From: Bacteroides sp. An322
Lineage (GTDB): Bacteria; Bacteroidota; Bacteroidia; Bacteroidales; Bacteroidaceae
Reading direction: 5' to 3'
Assembly (NCBI RefSeq): GCF_002161765.1
Contig: NZ_NFIN01000006.1
Span: forward strand, 108,253 to 172,252
Length of the DNA: 64,000 nt
Made by a program: the position numbers and the translations under genes. Within the stretch, counting starts at the first letter, position 1; each line of letters opens with the position of its first letter. Below, one piece after another: positions 8,604 through 16,576 of the stretch. The notes under the pieces are model-generated. The model worked only from the letters and a program-made list of their open reading frames with translations. It searched no databases and was not told the DNA's origin.

Positions 8604-9527
8604 ATGGCTTATACAATCATAGATGCCCATGCTCATTTGTGGCTAAGGCAAGATACGGTGGTAGACGGTTTGCCTATCCGTACATTACTGAATGGACGCT
8701 CGATGTTTATGGGCGAGGAACGGCAGATGCTTCCGCCTTTTATGGTGGATGGTGTGAACAGTGCCGAAGTGTTTCTTTCGAATATGGATTATGCCCAGGT
8801 AGGGGCAGCCGTGATTACGCAAGAGTTTATCGACGGGTTCCAGAACGATTACTTAGAGGAAGTCGCGCGGCGTTATCCCGACCGTTTTTTCGTGTGCGGT
8901 ATGTGCGAGTTCCGTAAGCCGGGTTATTTGGAAGAAGCCCGTCAGTTGATAGCCCGTGGATTTAAAGGAATCAAAATACCGGCTCAGCGTCTGTTGCTGA
9001 AGGAAGGACGTGTAAAATTGAATTGCGATGAAATGATACAGATGTTCCGCTTGATGGAACAGAATGGCGTATTGCTTTCAATTGATATGGCAGACGGTGA
9101 TACACAGGTGGGGGAATTGGAAGAGGTGATAGCCGAATGTCCGAATCTGAGAGTGGCAATCGGTCATTTCGGCATGGTCACGACTCCGGGCTGGACCGAA
9201 CAAATTAAATTGGCTCGTCATCCTCATGTCCGCATTGAGTCGGGTGGCATTACGTGGCTTTTTAATGATGAGTTTTATCCTTTCCGAGGAGCGGTAAGGG
9301 CTATTCGTGAGGCAGCTGATTTGGTGGGCTTTGAGAAACTGATGTGGGGTTCGGACTATCCGCGTACGATTACGGCTATCACTTACCGTATGTCGTATGA
9401 TTTTATTACGAAATCATCGGAATTGTCGGATGAGGAAAAGCGGCTTTTCTTGGGTGAGAATGCACGTAGCTTTTACGGCTTTGGCGATTTGCCCGAATTG
9501 CCTTACATTAAGAATATGTCGGAATAA
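8604..9527 (+). CDS. Amidohydrolase-family sugar lactonase (L-galactono/L-fucono-lactonase)
   Basis: A 307-residue COG3618-type amidohydrolase. The metal motif H9-x-H11 (DAHAHLW) opens the barrel and the late aspartate stands in WGSDYPRT at about residue 251. These enzymes hydrolyse 1,5- and 1,4-lactones of L-galactose, L-fucose or L-rhamnose to the acids. It begins 14 bases after the dehydrogenase whose product it should hydrolyse. The start is preceded by AAAGGAGG, an unusually strong Shine-Dalgarno sequence for Bacteroides, overlapping the end of the upstream gene. No signal peptide is present, so it should be cytoplasmic. Confidence 0.85.
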   Translation: MAYTIIDAHAHLWLRQDTVVDGLPIRTLLNGRSMFMGEERQMLPPFMVDGVNSAEVFLSNMDYAQVGAAVITQEFIDGFQNDYLEEVARRYPDRFFVCGMCEFRKPGYLEEARQLIARGFKGIKIPAQRLLLKEGRVKLNCDEMIQMFRLMEQNGVLLSIDMADGDTQVGELEEVIAECPNLRVAIGHFGMVTTPGWTEQIKLARHPHVRIESGGITWLFNDEFYPFRGAVRAIREAADLVGFEKLMWGSDYPRTITAITYRMSYDFITKSSELSDEEKRLFLGENARSFYGFGDLPELPYIKNMSE

Positions 9528-9538
9528 CCCCAATCGGT

Positions 9539-10795
9539 ATGCGTATGAAAAACAAGAATTATACATTGCCTCTTGCACTGGTCTTCAGCTTGTTCTTCCT
9601 GTGGGCTATCAGCAGCAACCTGTTGCCTACGATGATACGGCAGCTGATGAAGACGTGTGAATTGAATACGTTCGAGGCTTCGTTTACCGAGTCAGCCTAC
9701 TGGCTGGCATATTTTATCTTCCCGATACCTGTCGCTATGTTTATGAAGCGGTATAGTTATAAGGCGGGTATTGTTTTCGGCTTGTTGCTTGCCGCCATAG
9801 GCGGACTGCTCTTTTTCCCGGCTGCTACCATTAAGGAATATTGGGCGTACTTGTGTATCTTCTTTATTATCGCTACAGGGATGTGTTTCCTTGAAACGGC
9901 TGCCAATCCTTACGTTACGGCATTGGGTGACCCAGCTACAGCACCTCGTAGATTGAATCTGGCACAATCTTTCAACGGACTGGGCGCATTCATTGCTGCT
10001 ATGTTCTTGAGTAAATTGATACTAAGCGGTGATACATATACTCGCGAAACGCTTCCTATGGACTATTCCGGAGGTTGGGATGCTTATATTCAAATGGAGA
10101 CGGACGCAATGAAATTGCCTTACATGGCATTGGCTTTACTTTTGTTATTGATCGCTGTGGTGATTGTTTTTTCTAAGTTGCCTAAGATTGGTGATGAAGG
10201 ACGGAAAAGCGAGTCGAAAGAAAAACTGATTGACTTTGGTGTGTTGAAACACAGGCATTTGCGTTGGGGTGTAATCGCTCAGTTCTTTTATAATGGCGGG
10301 CAGACGGCTATCAACAGTTTGTTTTTGGTGTATTGTTGTACGTATGCCGGATTGCCCGAAGCTACGGCTACCACTTATTTCGGACTGTATATGCTGATGT
10401 TCTTGTTGGGAAGGTGGATTGGTACCGGACTGATGGTGAAGTTCCGTCCGCAGGATATGTTGTTAGTTTATGCATTAGCCAATGTGGCACTTTGTGCGGT
10501 AGTAATGGCATTTGGCGGTCAGATAGGACTGTATGCCATGTTGGGTATTTCGTTCTTTATGAGCATCATGTATCCTACGCAGTTTTCTTTGGCATTGGAA
10601 GGGTTGGGCGAGCAGACCAAAAGCGGTTCGGCTTTCTTGGTCATGGCGATTGTAGGCAATGCTTGTCTGCCTCAGTTTACGGCATATTTGATGCATATCA
10701 ACGAACAGATGTATCAAGTGGCATATATCGTACCTTTGGTATGTTTCCTTTTCTGTGCTTACTATGGATGGAAGGGATATAAAGTAATAAATTAA
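9539..10795 (+). CDS. FucP-family MFS sugar:proton symporter
   Basis: A 418-residue protein with about 12 hydrophobic segments. It has the FucP-like signature FLETAANPYVTALGDP near residue 120 and FNGLGAF shortly after. FucP relatives import L-fucose, and some import L-galactose or other L- and D-sugars, across the inner membrane. An alternative start two codons downstream exists. It sits between the lactonase and the zinc dehydrogenase, so it most likely brings the released L-sugar from the periplasm to the enzymes encoded beside it. Confidence 0.88.
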   Translation: MRMKNKNYTLPLALVFSLFFLWAISSNLLPTMIRQLMKTCELNTFEASFTESAYWLAYFIFPIPVAMFMKRYSYKAGIVFGLLLAAIGGLLFFPAATIKEYWAYLCIFFIIATGMCFLETAANPYVTALGDPATAPRRLNLAQSFNGLGAFIAAMFLSKLILSGDTYTRETLPMDYSGGWDAYIQMETDAMKLPYMALALLLLLIAVVIVFSKLPKIGDEGRKSESKEKLIDFGVLKHRHLRWGVIAQFFYNGGQTAINSLFLVYCCTYAGLPEATATTYFGLYMLMFLLGRWIGTGLMVKFRPQDMLLVYALANVALCAVVMAFGGQIGLYAMLGISFFMSIMYPTQFSLALEGLGEQTKSGSAFLVMAIVGNACLPQFTAYLMHINEQMYQVAYIVPLVCFLFCAYYGWKGYKVIN

Positions 10796-10825
10796 GAATC
10801 GTATTATTTAGTATTGAAGTTGAAT

Positions 10826-11842
10826 ATGAAAGCAGTTCAGATTGTAGCGCCTTCTGATATGAAGGTTGTAGAAATAGAACGCCCGGAGTTGCATGCCGGC
10901 GAAGTGTTGGTTAAGATTGCCTACGTAGGTTTTTGTGGGTCGGATTTGAATACTTATTTGGGACGTAATCCGATGGTGAAGTTGCCGGTCATTCCAGGTC
11001 ATGAAGTTGGTGCGGTGGTAGAGGATATCGGTCCGGATGTGCCCGAAGGTTTTAGTAAAGGTATGTATGTAACGGTAAATCCGTATACCAATTGTGGTAA
11101 GTGCGCTTCATGCCGCAATGGTCGTGTCAATGCTTGTGAGCATAATGAAACCTTAGGTGTGCAACGTAATGGGGTTATGTGTGAATATGCTGTATTGCCT
11201 TGGACTAAAATTATTCCTGCGGGAAATATATCTCCGCGTGATTGTGCTTTGATAGAGCCGATGAGTGTAGGATTTCATGCCGTTTCACGTGCACAGGTTA
11301 TTGATAATGATGTGGTTGTGGTTATCGGTTGCGGTATGGTAGGCATGGGAGCCGTGGTACGTGCTTCGTTGCGTGGAGCTACTGTGATAGCGGTTGATTT
11401 GGATGACGAAAAATTAGCATTGGCGCATCGGACAGGGGCAACGTATGTCATCAATTCTAAAACGGAAGATGTGCGCGAACGTGTGCGTCAGTTGACAGAT
11501 GGCTTGGGTGCGGATGTGGTGATAGAAGCCGTAGGTAGTCCGGTTACATACGTGATGGCTGTAGATGTGGTAAGTTTTACTGGTCGGGTTGTATGTATCG
11601 GTTATGCCAAGAGCGAAGTGGCTTTCCAAACCAAGTACTTTGTGCAGAAGGAATTGGACATCCGTGGCTCGCGCAATGCATTGCCTGCCGATTTTCGTGC
11701 GGTTATTCATTATCTGCAAAGCGGAAATTGTCCGATAGAAGAATTTATTTCGGCTGTTGTCGCTCCAGAAGAAGCGCAACAGGCAATGGAACAATGGGCT
11801 GCTAATCCGGGAAAAGTTTTCCGTATTTTAGTGAAGTTTTAA
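10826..11842 (+). CDS. Zinc-dependent medium-chain dehydrogenase, probable L-galactonate 5-dehydrogenase
   Basis: I start at ATG 10826 (338 residues). The catalytic zinc ligands are C37 (GFCGSD) and H59-E60 (PGHE). The structural zinc loop NCGKCASCRNGRVNACEH holds four cysteines, and the nucleotide motif GCGMVGMGAV follows near residue 165. The closest recognised relatives are RspB/LgoD-type polyol and aldonate dehydrogenases. In the L-galactose pathway this class oxidises L-galactonate to D-tagaturonate, which enters hexuronate catabolism. If the operon were for L-fucose one would instead expect a dehydratase and an aldolase, and neither is here; that is why I prefer L-galactose. Confidence 0.85.
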   Translation: MKAVQIVAPSDMKVVEIERPELHAGEVLVKIAYVGFCGSDLNTYLGRNPMVKLPVIPGHEVGAVVEDIGPDVPEGFSKGMYVTVNPYTNCGKCASCRNGRVNACEHNETLGVQRNGVMCEYAVLPWTKIIPAGNISPRDCALIEPMSVGFHAVSRAQVIDNDVVVVIGCGMVGMGAVVRASLRGATVIAVDLDDEKLALAHRTGATYVINSKTEDVRERVRQLTDGLGADVVIEAVGSPVTYVMAVDVVSFTGRVVCIGYAKSEVAFQTKYFVQKELDIRGSRNALPADFRAVIHYLQSGNCPIEEFISAVVAPEEAQQAMEQWAANPGKVFRILVKF

Positions 11843-11859
11843 TTTAAAGAAATGGTTAT

Positions 11860-13479
11860 ATGAAAAGATTGCTTGCGTTAGGGTTGTTGTCTTTGACATT
11901 GGGAACCTCATTAAAGGCACAAGTAACCGAACGTCCTCGCCCGGTAGAGTGGGAACAGTTAGTGCCGGGTGCACGCTTTATGGACCGCTTTTTGCCAATG
12001 CCTGATGGAGTGAAAGGACAACATATTTGGGGTACGGATAGTGTGCAGAACCGTTATGTAGACAATGGCATCGAATTGCCGGATGTTTCGTTTTGGGGCG
12101 GCAATATCTTGCAGACTCCTGATGGGAAGTATCATTTGTATGTATGCGGTTGGCCCGAGCGTTCACCCAAAGGACACATGTTTTGGGGAAACTCGACTGT
12201 ATTCCATGCGGTGAGTGATAAATTGTCGGGACCGTATCAAGTGCAAAATTCGATAGGTAAAGGGCATAATCCTGAAGCTTTCCGATTGGCAGACGGGCGT
12301 GTAGTGGTTTATGTAATTGACGGTTATTACATAGCCGATAAGGAAGACAGTCCGGTGTGGATGTATCAGAAGTTTGATTTTGATGCACGCGACCGTAAGA
12401 TTATCGAAGGGCTTTCTAATCTTACTTTTGCCCGCCGTCCTGATGGCTCTTACCTGATGGTATGCCGAGGAGGAGGCGTATGGATTAGCCGCGACGGATT
12501 GTCGGCTTACCGGCAATTGACAGACAAACGGGTTTATCCGGATGTAGAGGGACGTTTTGAAGACCCGGTGGTATGGCGGGACAGTTTGCAATATCATTTG
12601 ATTGTAAACGATTGGCTGGGGCGTATCGCTTTTTACCAACGTTCAAAAGATGGACTGCATTGGGTAACTGAACAAGGCGAAGCATACGTTCCCGGTGTTT
12701 CTGTACATCGTGACGGTGAAGTAGAGTATTGGTTTAAGTACGAACGTCCGAAGGTATTTCAGGATAAGGAAGGGCGTGCCGTGCAGATGAATTTTGCGGT
12801 GATAGATACATTGAAATGGGAAGACTTGCCTGGCGACCGGCATTCATCGAAGAACATTTGCATTCCGCTGAACAAAGGCTTGATGCTTTCCGTATTGAAC
12901 GAAGAACCGATAACCGCTGCAACCAAACGTATTGAAGTGCGTATTAAAGCGGAACCGGATTTTCATCCGCAAACTGATGTGGATGTGGAATCATTGCGGT
13001 TTGGTTCATACAACGAAGTCAACTTCGGCAGAGGCTGTAAACCTGTAAAGACTCGGGAAGAAGGCGACGATTTGATTGTGGTGTTCAATGGAAAAGGAAG
13101 TGGTATCACTGCCGATGAATTTGCACCGAAACTGATAGGGCGTGACGTAAAAGGAAATTTGTTGTATGGTTATGCCCGTTTGCCTTACGTAGACTATACG
13201 CCTGCTCTGCTTTCTGCCCGTCGTCCGATATACGATAGAGAACAAAATGTATGGAAAGTGCAAGTGGAAAATTTCGGCTTATCGGCTTCTCAACCGACTG
13301 AAGTAGAAATCTATTCAGCCGACCAATCATTGGCAAAAGGAGAGGTTCCCGTTCTTGCCCCTTATGAAAAGACAGAACTGACCTTGCGTTCCGTTGAGGC
13401 TTTGCCTACAGATTCTGTAGCGTGCGAAGTGGTTATCCGTAGCGGTGAGGTGGAATTGGAAAGAGTGAAGTTTGAGTGA
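11860..13479 (+). CDS. Secreted beta-propeller glycosidase-like protein, family unassigned
   Basis: A 539-residue protein with a signal peptide ending at SLKAQ. The first 350 residues have repeated blade-like motifs (WGGNILQTPDGKYHLYVCGW, GHNPEAF, RFEDPVVWRD, YERPKVFQDKEGRA, HSSKNI) that recall the five-bladed propellers of the GH43, GH62 and GH117 superfamily. Acidic residues in GHNPEAF, FEDPVVW and KYERPKVF are candidate active-site groups. The last 170 residues look like beta domains. It begins 18 bases after the zinc dehydrogenase and precedes a GH97, so it belongs to the glycan system. Because GH117 acts on anhydro-L-galactosides, a link to L-galactose is tempting but unproven. I cannot assign a CAZy family. 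Confidence 0.6.
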   Translation: MKRLLALGLLSLTLGTSLKAQVTERPRPVEWEQLVPGARFMDRFLPMPDGVKGQHIWGTDSVQNRYVDNGIELPDVSFWGGNILQTPDGKYHLYVCGWPERSPKGHMFWGNSTVFHAVSDKLSGPYQVQNSIGKGHNPEAFRLADGRVVVYVIDGYYIADKEDSPVWMYQKFDFDARDRKIIEGLSNLTFARRPDGSYLMVCRGGGVWISRDGLSAYRQLTDKRVYPDVEGRFEDPVVWRDSLQYHLIVNDWLGRIAFYQRSKDGLHWVTEQGEAYVPGVSVHRDGEVEYWFKYERPKVFQDKEGRAVQMNFAVIDTLKWEDLPGDRHSSKNICIPLNKGLMLSVLNEEPITAATKRIEVRIKAEPDFHPQTDVDVESLRFGSYNEVNFGRGCKPVKTREEGDDLIVVFNGKGSGITADEFAPKLIGRDVKGNLLYGYARLPYVDYTPALLSARRPIYDREQNVWKVQVENFGLSASQPTEVEIYSADQSLAKGEVPVLAPYEKTELTLRSVEALPTDSVACEVVIRSGEVELERVKFE

Positions 13480-13497
13480 TGATTTAGAAATGCGCTT

Positions 13498-15414
13498 ATG
13501 AAAAAGATTCTTTTTTTACTTGCGTTCGTTTGCCTTATGATTCTGCTTTATTCGTGTCAGTCATCTGCAGGCTTTCGGGTCGTTTCTCCCGATGAGGCTT
13601 TAGAAGTGTCTGTTTCGAAAGATTCTTCCGGACTTTATGTCTACTCGTTTGCAGCCCAAGGAGAAGAATTAATCGCTTCTTCTCGTATTGGCTTTGAAGG
13701 GAAACATCAAGGAATGATTCCCGGTGCAGATTGGAGTGTTTCGTCATCTGTTTCCTGCTACGATGGGGTTTGGAAGCCGGTTTGGGGAAAACGAAGAGAA
13801 GTGAAAGACCAATATAATGAACTACTCTTATCGTTTAAAGCACCGGACGGGCAACAAGGCATTAACCAAATCCAGGTTGTCTTTCGAGTATATAACGATG
13901 GAGCTGCTTTTCGGTATATGATTCCGCAAGAAGCTGAGCCGAGCGAGGAGGTTGTAGGCGAATCTACTCAATATAACTTTGCCGGTGATTATACGGCATG
14001 GTTCTATAATGGCGAATTTCATAATTTAGGACCGGATAAATTGAGTGAGGTAGAAGGAGAGCGTCAACCTGTTATGACCATTCAGGCAGGCGAGCATCAG
14101 TTTATGGCTCTTCATGAAGCCGATTTAAGGATGGGAGAACCTTTGCTCTTATCTTCATTGAAAGGAGAACAAACATTTAACGTAGCTTCCAAGCCTGCTC
14201 AATTGGAACCGGGGTATGTTTCTGCGTGGCGTGTTGTCTTGCACGGGAAAACACCGGGAGAGATGGTCGATTCGCATTTGCTTGAACTGTTGAATCCGGA
14301 ACCTGCAGGTGATTTTTCATGGGTAAAGCCCGGGGTGGCTGTATGGGACTGGCGTATTAACGGTGCAATTACAGACGATGGCTTTACCTATACGATGACT
14401 TATCCCTCGTGGGTGCGTATGGTTGATTTTGCTTCCGAGCAAGGATTCAAGTATTTGGTCTTGGATGCGAATTGGTATGGACCGGAGTTTGATGACGAAT
14501 CGGATCCGTTGTCAGGAGGTAAGGTGAACGATGTAAAACGAATCTTGGAATATGGGAAAGAGAAAGGAGTCGGCATTTGGTTGTATCTGAATGATGTTGG
14601 CGGGCGGCAATATCCGATAGAAGAAACCTTGAAGCAATATAGCGAATGGGGAGCGGCTGGAGTAAAATATGGGTTTATGAATGGAACTCCGGAAGAAAAG
14701 AATGCTTGGACGCAACAGATTACCCGTTTGTGTGCCGAGAATAAGTTGCTGGTTGATTTCCATGACGGACCGGTTCATCCTTACGGACAAATGCGTACTT
14801 GGCCCAATGCCATTACCCGCGAATATTGTCAGGCTCAGTTGGATGCCCATCGGGTATTCGAACCCAAAACTTTTGTAACAGCTGTTTTTGTCAATATGTT
14901 GGCAGGTCCGTTGGATATGAATAATGGTATGTTTGATTTGCGTCAAGGCAATACCACTCGTGTGGATGAGAACAAGCCGGTTCCTTCTACGGTAGTGTCC
15001 GAAGCAGCCCGCACATTAATCACTTTCTCAGGCGTAACGATTATTCCAGATATTCCGGAGATGTATCGTAAATATCCTGAACTATTGGCTTTCTTGTCTG
15101 CTCAGCAAATGCCTTGGGTAGAAAGCAAGACTTTGATGGGTAAGATAGGAGAATATATCGTGATGATGCGTGAGACAGAAACGGAATACTTGGTTGCTGC
15201 AGTTACGAACGAGGAGGCGCGTACTTTGTCTATCCCTTTGGACTTCCTTCCTGAGGGCTTTTATACGATACAATTGATGTTGGATAGCGAGGATGCCCAT
15301 TATTTGACGAATCGGGAAACGTATCAAGTGAAAACACAGGAAGTGAAATCTGGAGATTCTATTCAAGCCAAACTGGCTCCGGGTGGAGGTGCTTGCATGC
15401 GTATTAAGAAATAA
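13498..15414 (+). CDS. GH97 lipoprotein lacking the retaining-type nucleophile
   Basis: A 638-residue protein with a lipobox ending at C20 (LLYSCQS). It has the N-terminal GH97 beta-sandwich, a barrel and a short C-terminal beta domain. Where retaining GH97 alpha-galactosidases carry an aspartate (K-x-D-F), this protein reads GVKYGFMNG at about residues 388-394, so it must use another mechanism. Inverting members use glutamates; the region FHDGPVHPYG and TREYCQ offers candidates. It follows the propeller protein by 18 bases and is convergent with the AraC gene. The substrate is probably an alpha-linked hexose or L-sugar side chain; specificity is unresolved. Confidence 0.85.
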   Translation: MKKILFLLAFVCLMILLYSCQSSAGFRVVSPDEALEVSVSKDSSGLYVYSFAAQGEELIASSRIGFEGKHQGMIPGADWSVSSSVSCYDGVWKPVWGKRREVKDQYNELLLSFKAPDGQQGINQIQVVFRVYNDGAAFRYMIPQEAEPSEEVVGESTQYNFAGDYTAWFYNGEFHNLGPDKLSEVEGERQPVMTIQAGEHQFMALHEADLRMGEPLLLSSLKGEQTFNVASKPAQLEPGYVSAWRVVLHGKTPGEMVDSHLLELLNPEPAGDFSWVKPGVAVWDWRINGAITDDGFTYTMTYPSWVRMVDFASEQGFKYLVLDANWYGPEFDDESDPLSGGKVNDVKRILEYGKEKGVGIWLYLNDVGGRQYPIEETLKQYSEWGAAGVKYGFMNGTPEEKNAWTQQITRLCAENKLLVDFHDGPVHPYGQMRTWPNAITREYCQAQLDAHRVFEPKTFVTAVFVNMLAGPLDMNNGMFDLRQGNTTRVDENKPVPSTVVSEAARTLITFSGVTIIPDIPEMYRKYPELLAFLSAQQMPWVESKTLMGKIGEYIVMMRETETEYLVAAVTNEEARTLSIPLDFLPEGFYTIQLMLDSEDAHYLTNRETYQVKTQEVKSGDSIQAKLAPGGGACMRIKK

Positions 15415-15419
15415 ATTGA

Positions 15420-15467
15420 AACACAGAGGCACACAGAGTGTTAATTTCTCTGTGTCCTCTTGGTTTT
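15420..15467. repeat. Intergenic inverted repeat, CACAGAG family
   Basis: ACACAGAGGCACACAGAG faces CTCTGTGTCCTCTTGG across a 9-base loop, filling the gap between the convergent GH97 and AraC genes. A T-rich tail follows, so it can act as a terminator for the plus strand. Confidence 0.7.
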
Positions 15468-15469
15468 AC

Positions 15470-16327
15470 TTAGTGATAAGAATGCCGGTATTCTTGTGGA
15501 GTAGTACCGACTAATTTCTTAAATAAACGGTTAAAGTAAGAATAGTCTTCGAAGCCGAGATTGAGGGCGATGTCTTTTACTGAAGTGTCGCTTGTTACCA
15601 ATGTAAGTTGGGCTTTTTCTATCTTTTTTTGGTTGATGTATTGTAGTGGAGTCGTTTTTATTTCATGCTTGAACAGACGGATGAAGTGGTCTTTGGATAA
15701 ACATGTTTGTTCAGCCAATTCGTCTATATTTAGGTTTTTGTTAATGTGGTTATGGATGTATGATAACACTTTCACTAAACGTTCGTCCCTGTTTTCCGAT
15801 TTTGCTTGCGCATATTTCATAAAATGAGAGAGGAGTTGGTAAACAATTCCCCTTGATTCTACTTTGTCATAAAAAGCCCGTTGCTTATTTTTTAAGAGAT
15901 TCTGCATGAGCGTTACGTTATTATCATAAGTTGTAGGATCTGATTTTTGTAGGCTCATGTGTGGATTAATGGCGCAGAAACGTTTTATCAATGCCAAATC
16001 CATTTCATTGCCAGGTATTTCTATTGGGAAGTTCCATTCGTCTAATATATTCTTACCTTGTTGGTTTTCTTCGTAGATGTGCATGTAGTAGTGGCAGAAG
16101 TAGGAATCGCAAATCGTATTGTGTTTGGTAAATGTTGGAATAAAATACATGTGTTGAGGTTTTAGTTGATAAATTCCAGAGGGCAGTTCTATTTGTGCGG
16201 TTCCTTCCGTTACATAATATAGGCGGACAAAGGGACTAACGACGTTTTTCCAATTCCAGTCGGCATTGTGAATAGCCAATCCGGCATTTAGTACTAGAGG
16301 ATGCAGTTGGTCTATTGAGAAATTCAT
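15470..16327 (-). CDS. AraC-family transcriptional activator of the PUL
   Basis: A 285-residue protein with an N-terminal cupin-like sensor domain and two C-terminal helix-turn-helix motifs (LNIDELAEQTCLSKDHFIRL and SVKDIALNLGFEDYSYFNRL). No signal peptide or membrane segment is present, so it should sense a cytoplasmic sugar rather than act as a hybrid two-component sensor. It is divergent from the GH29/susC operon, and the gap holds two direct repeats of the kind AraC proteins bind. The likely inducer is L-fucose, L-galactose or a metabolite of these. Confidence 0.92.
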   Translation of the reverse strand: MNFSIDQLHPLVLNAGLAIHNADWNWKNVVSPFVRLYYVTEGTAQIELPSGIYQLKPQHMYFIPTFTKHNTICDSYFCHYYMHIYEENQQGKNILDEWNFPIEIPGNEMDLALIKRFCAINPHMSLQKSDPTTYDNNVTLMQNLLKNKQRAFYDKVESRGIVYQLLSHFMKYAQAKSENRDERLVKVLSYIHNHINKNLNIDELAEQTCLSKDHFIRLFKHEIKTTPLQYINQKKIEKAQLTLVTSDTSVKDIALNLGFEDYSYFNRLFKKLVGTTPQEYRHSYH

Positions 16328-16407
16328 GATAATGAAACCTTTTGGTTGACACCTGCAAATATATATAAGGTATATGAATTCTCAAAATATTTGTTGTTCG
16401 AATTAAT

Positions 16408-16487
16408 GTCGAAATAGTCCTATGAAATGTCGTTATTGTCAGATTTTCTTCTTAAAATTAATAGAATAAGTCGATAAAGTCCTATTA
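16408..16487. promoter_or_regulatory. Paired direct repeats, probable AraC binding sites
   Basis: GTCGAAATAGTCCTATGA (16408-16425) and GTCGATAAAGTCCTATTA (16470-16487) match at 15 of 18 positions. Their starts are 62 bp apart, close to six helical turns, and the second lies 40 bp upstream of the -7 element of the GH29 operon. Confidence 0.6.
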
Positions 16488-16526
16488 TAACACGTTTATA
16501 TCCTATATTGGAACGGTTTTATTCTG

Positions 16527-16534
16527 TACTTTTG
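16527..16534 (+). promoter_or_regulatory. -7 element of the GH29/susCD operon
   Basis: TACTTTTG matches TAnnTTTG and lies 42 bases before the GH29 start, downstream of the paired direct repeats. Confidence 0.6.
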
Positions 16535-16576
16535 TGCAGTGAATAATTTATAGTCATTAACTAAATAATACAATGT

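Noticed and set aside
7657..11842. L-fucose pathway to pyruvate and lactate
   Set aside because: No fuconate dehydratase, ketodeoxyfuconate dehydrogenase of the short-chain type or cleavage enzyme is present, and the final enzyme is a zinc dehydrogenase. L-galactose fits better, though fucose remains possible for the first steps.
11860..13479. Firm GH117 assignment
   Set aside because: Propeller-like motifs alone do not separate GH117 from GH43 or other propellers, so only the superfamily is claimed.
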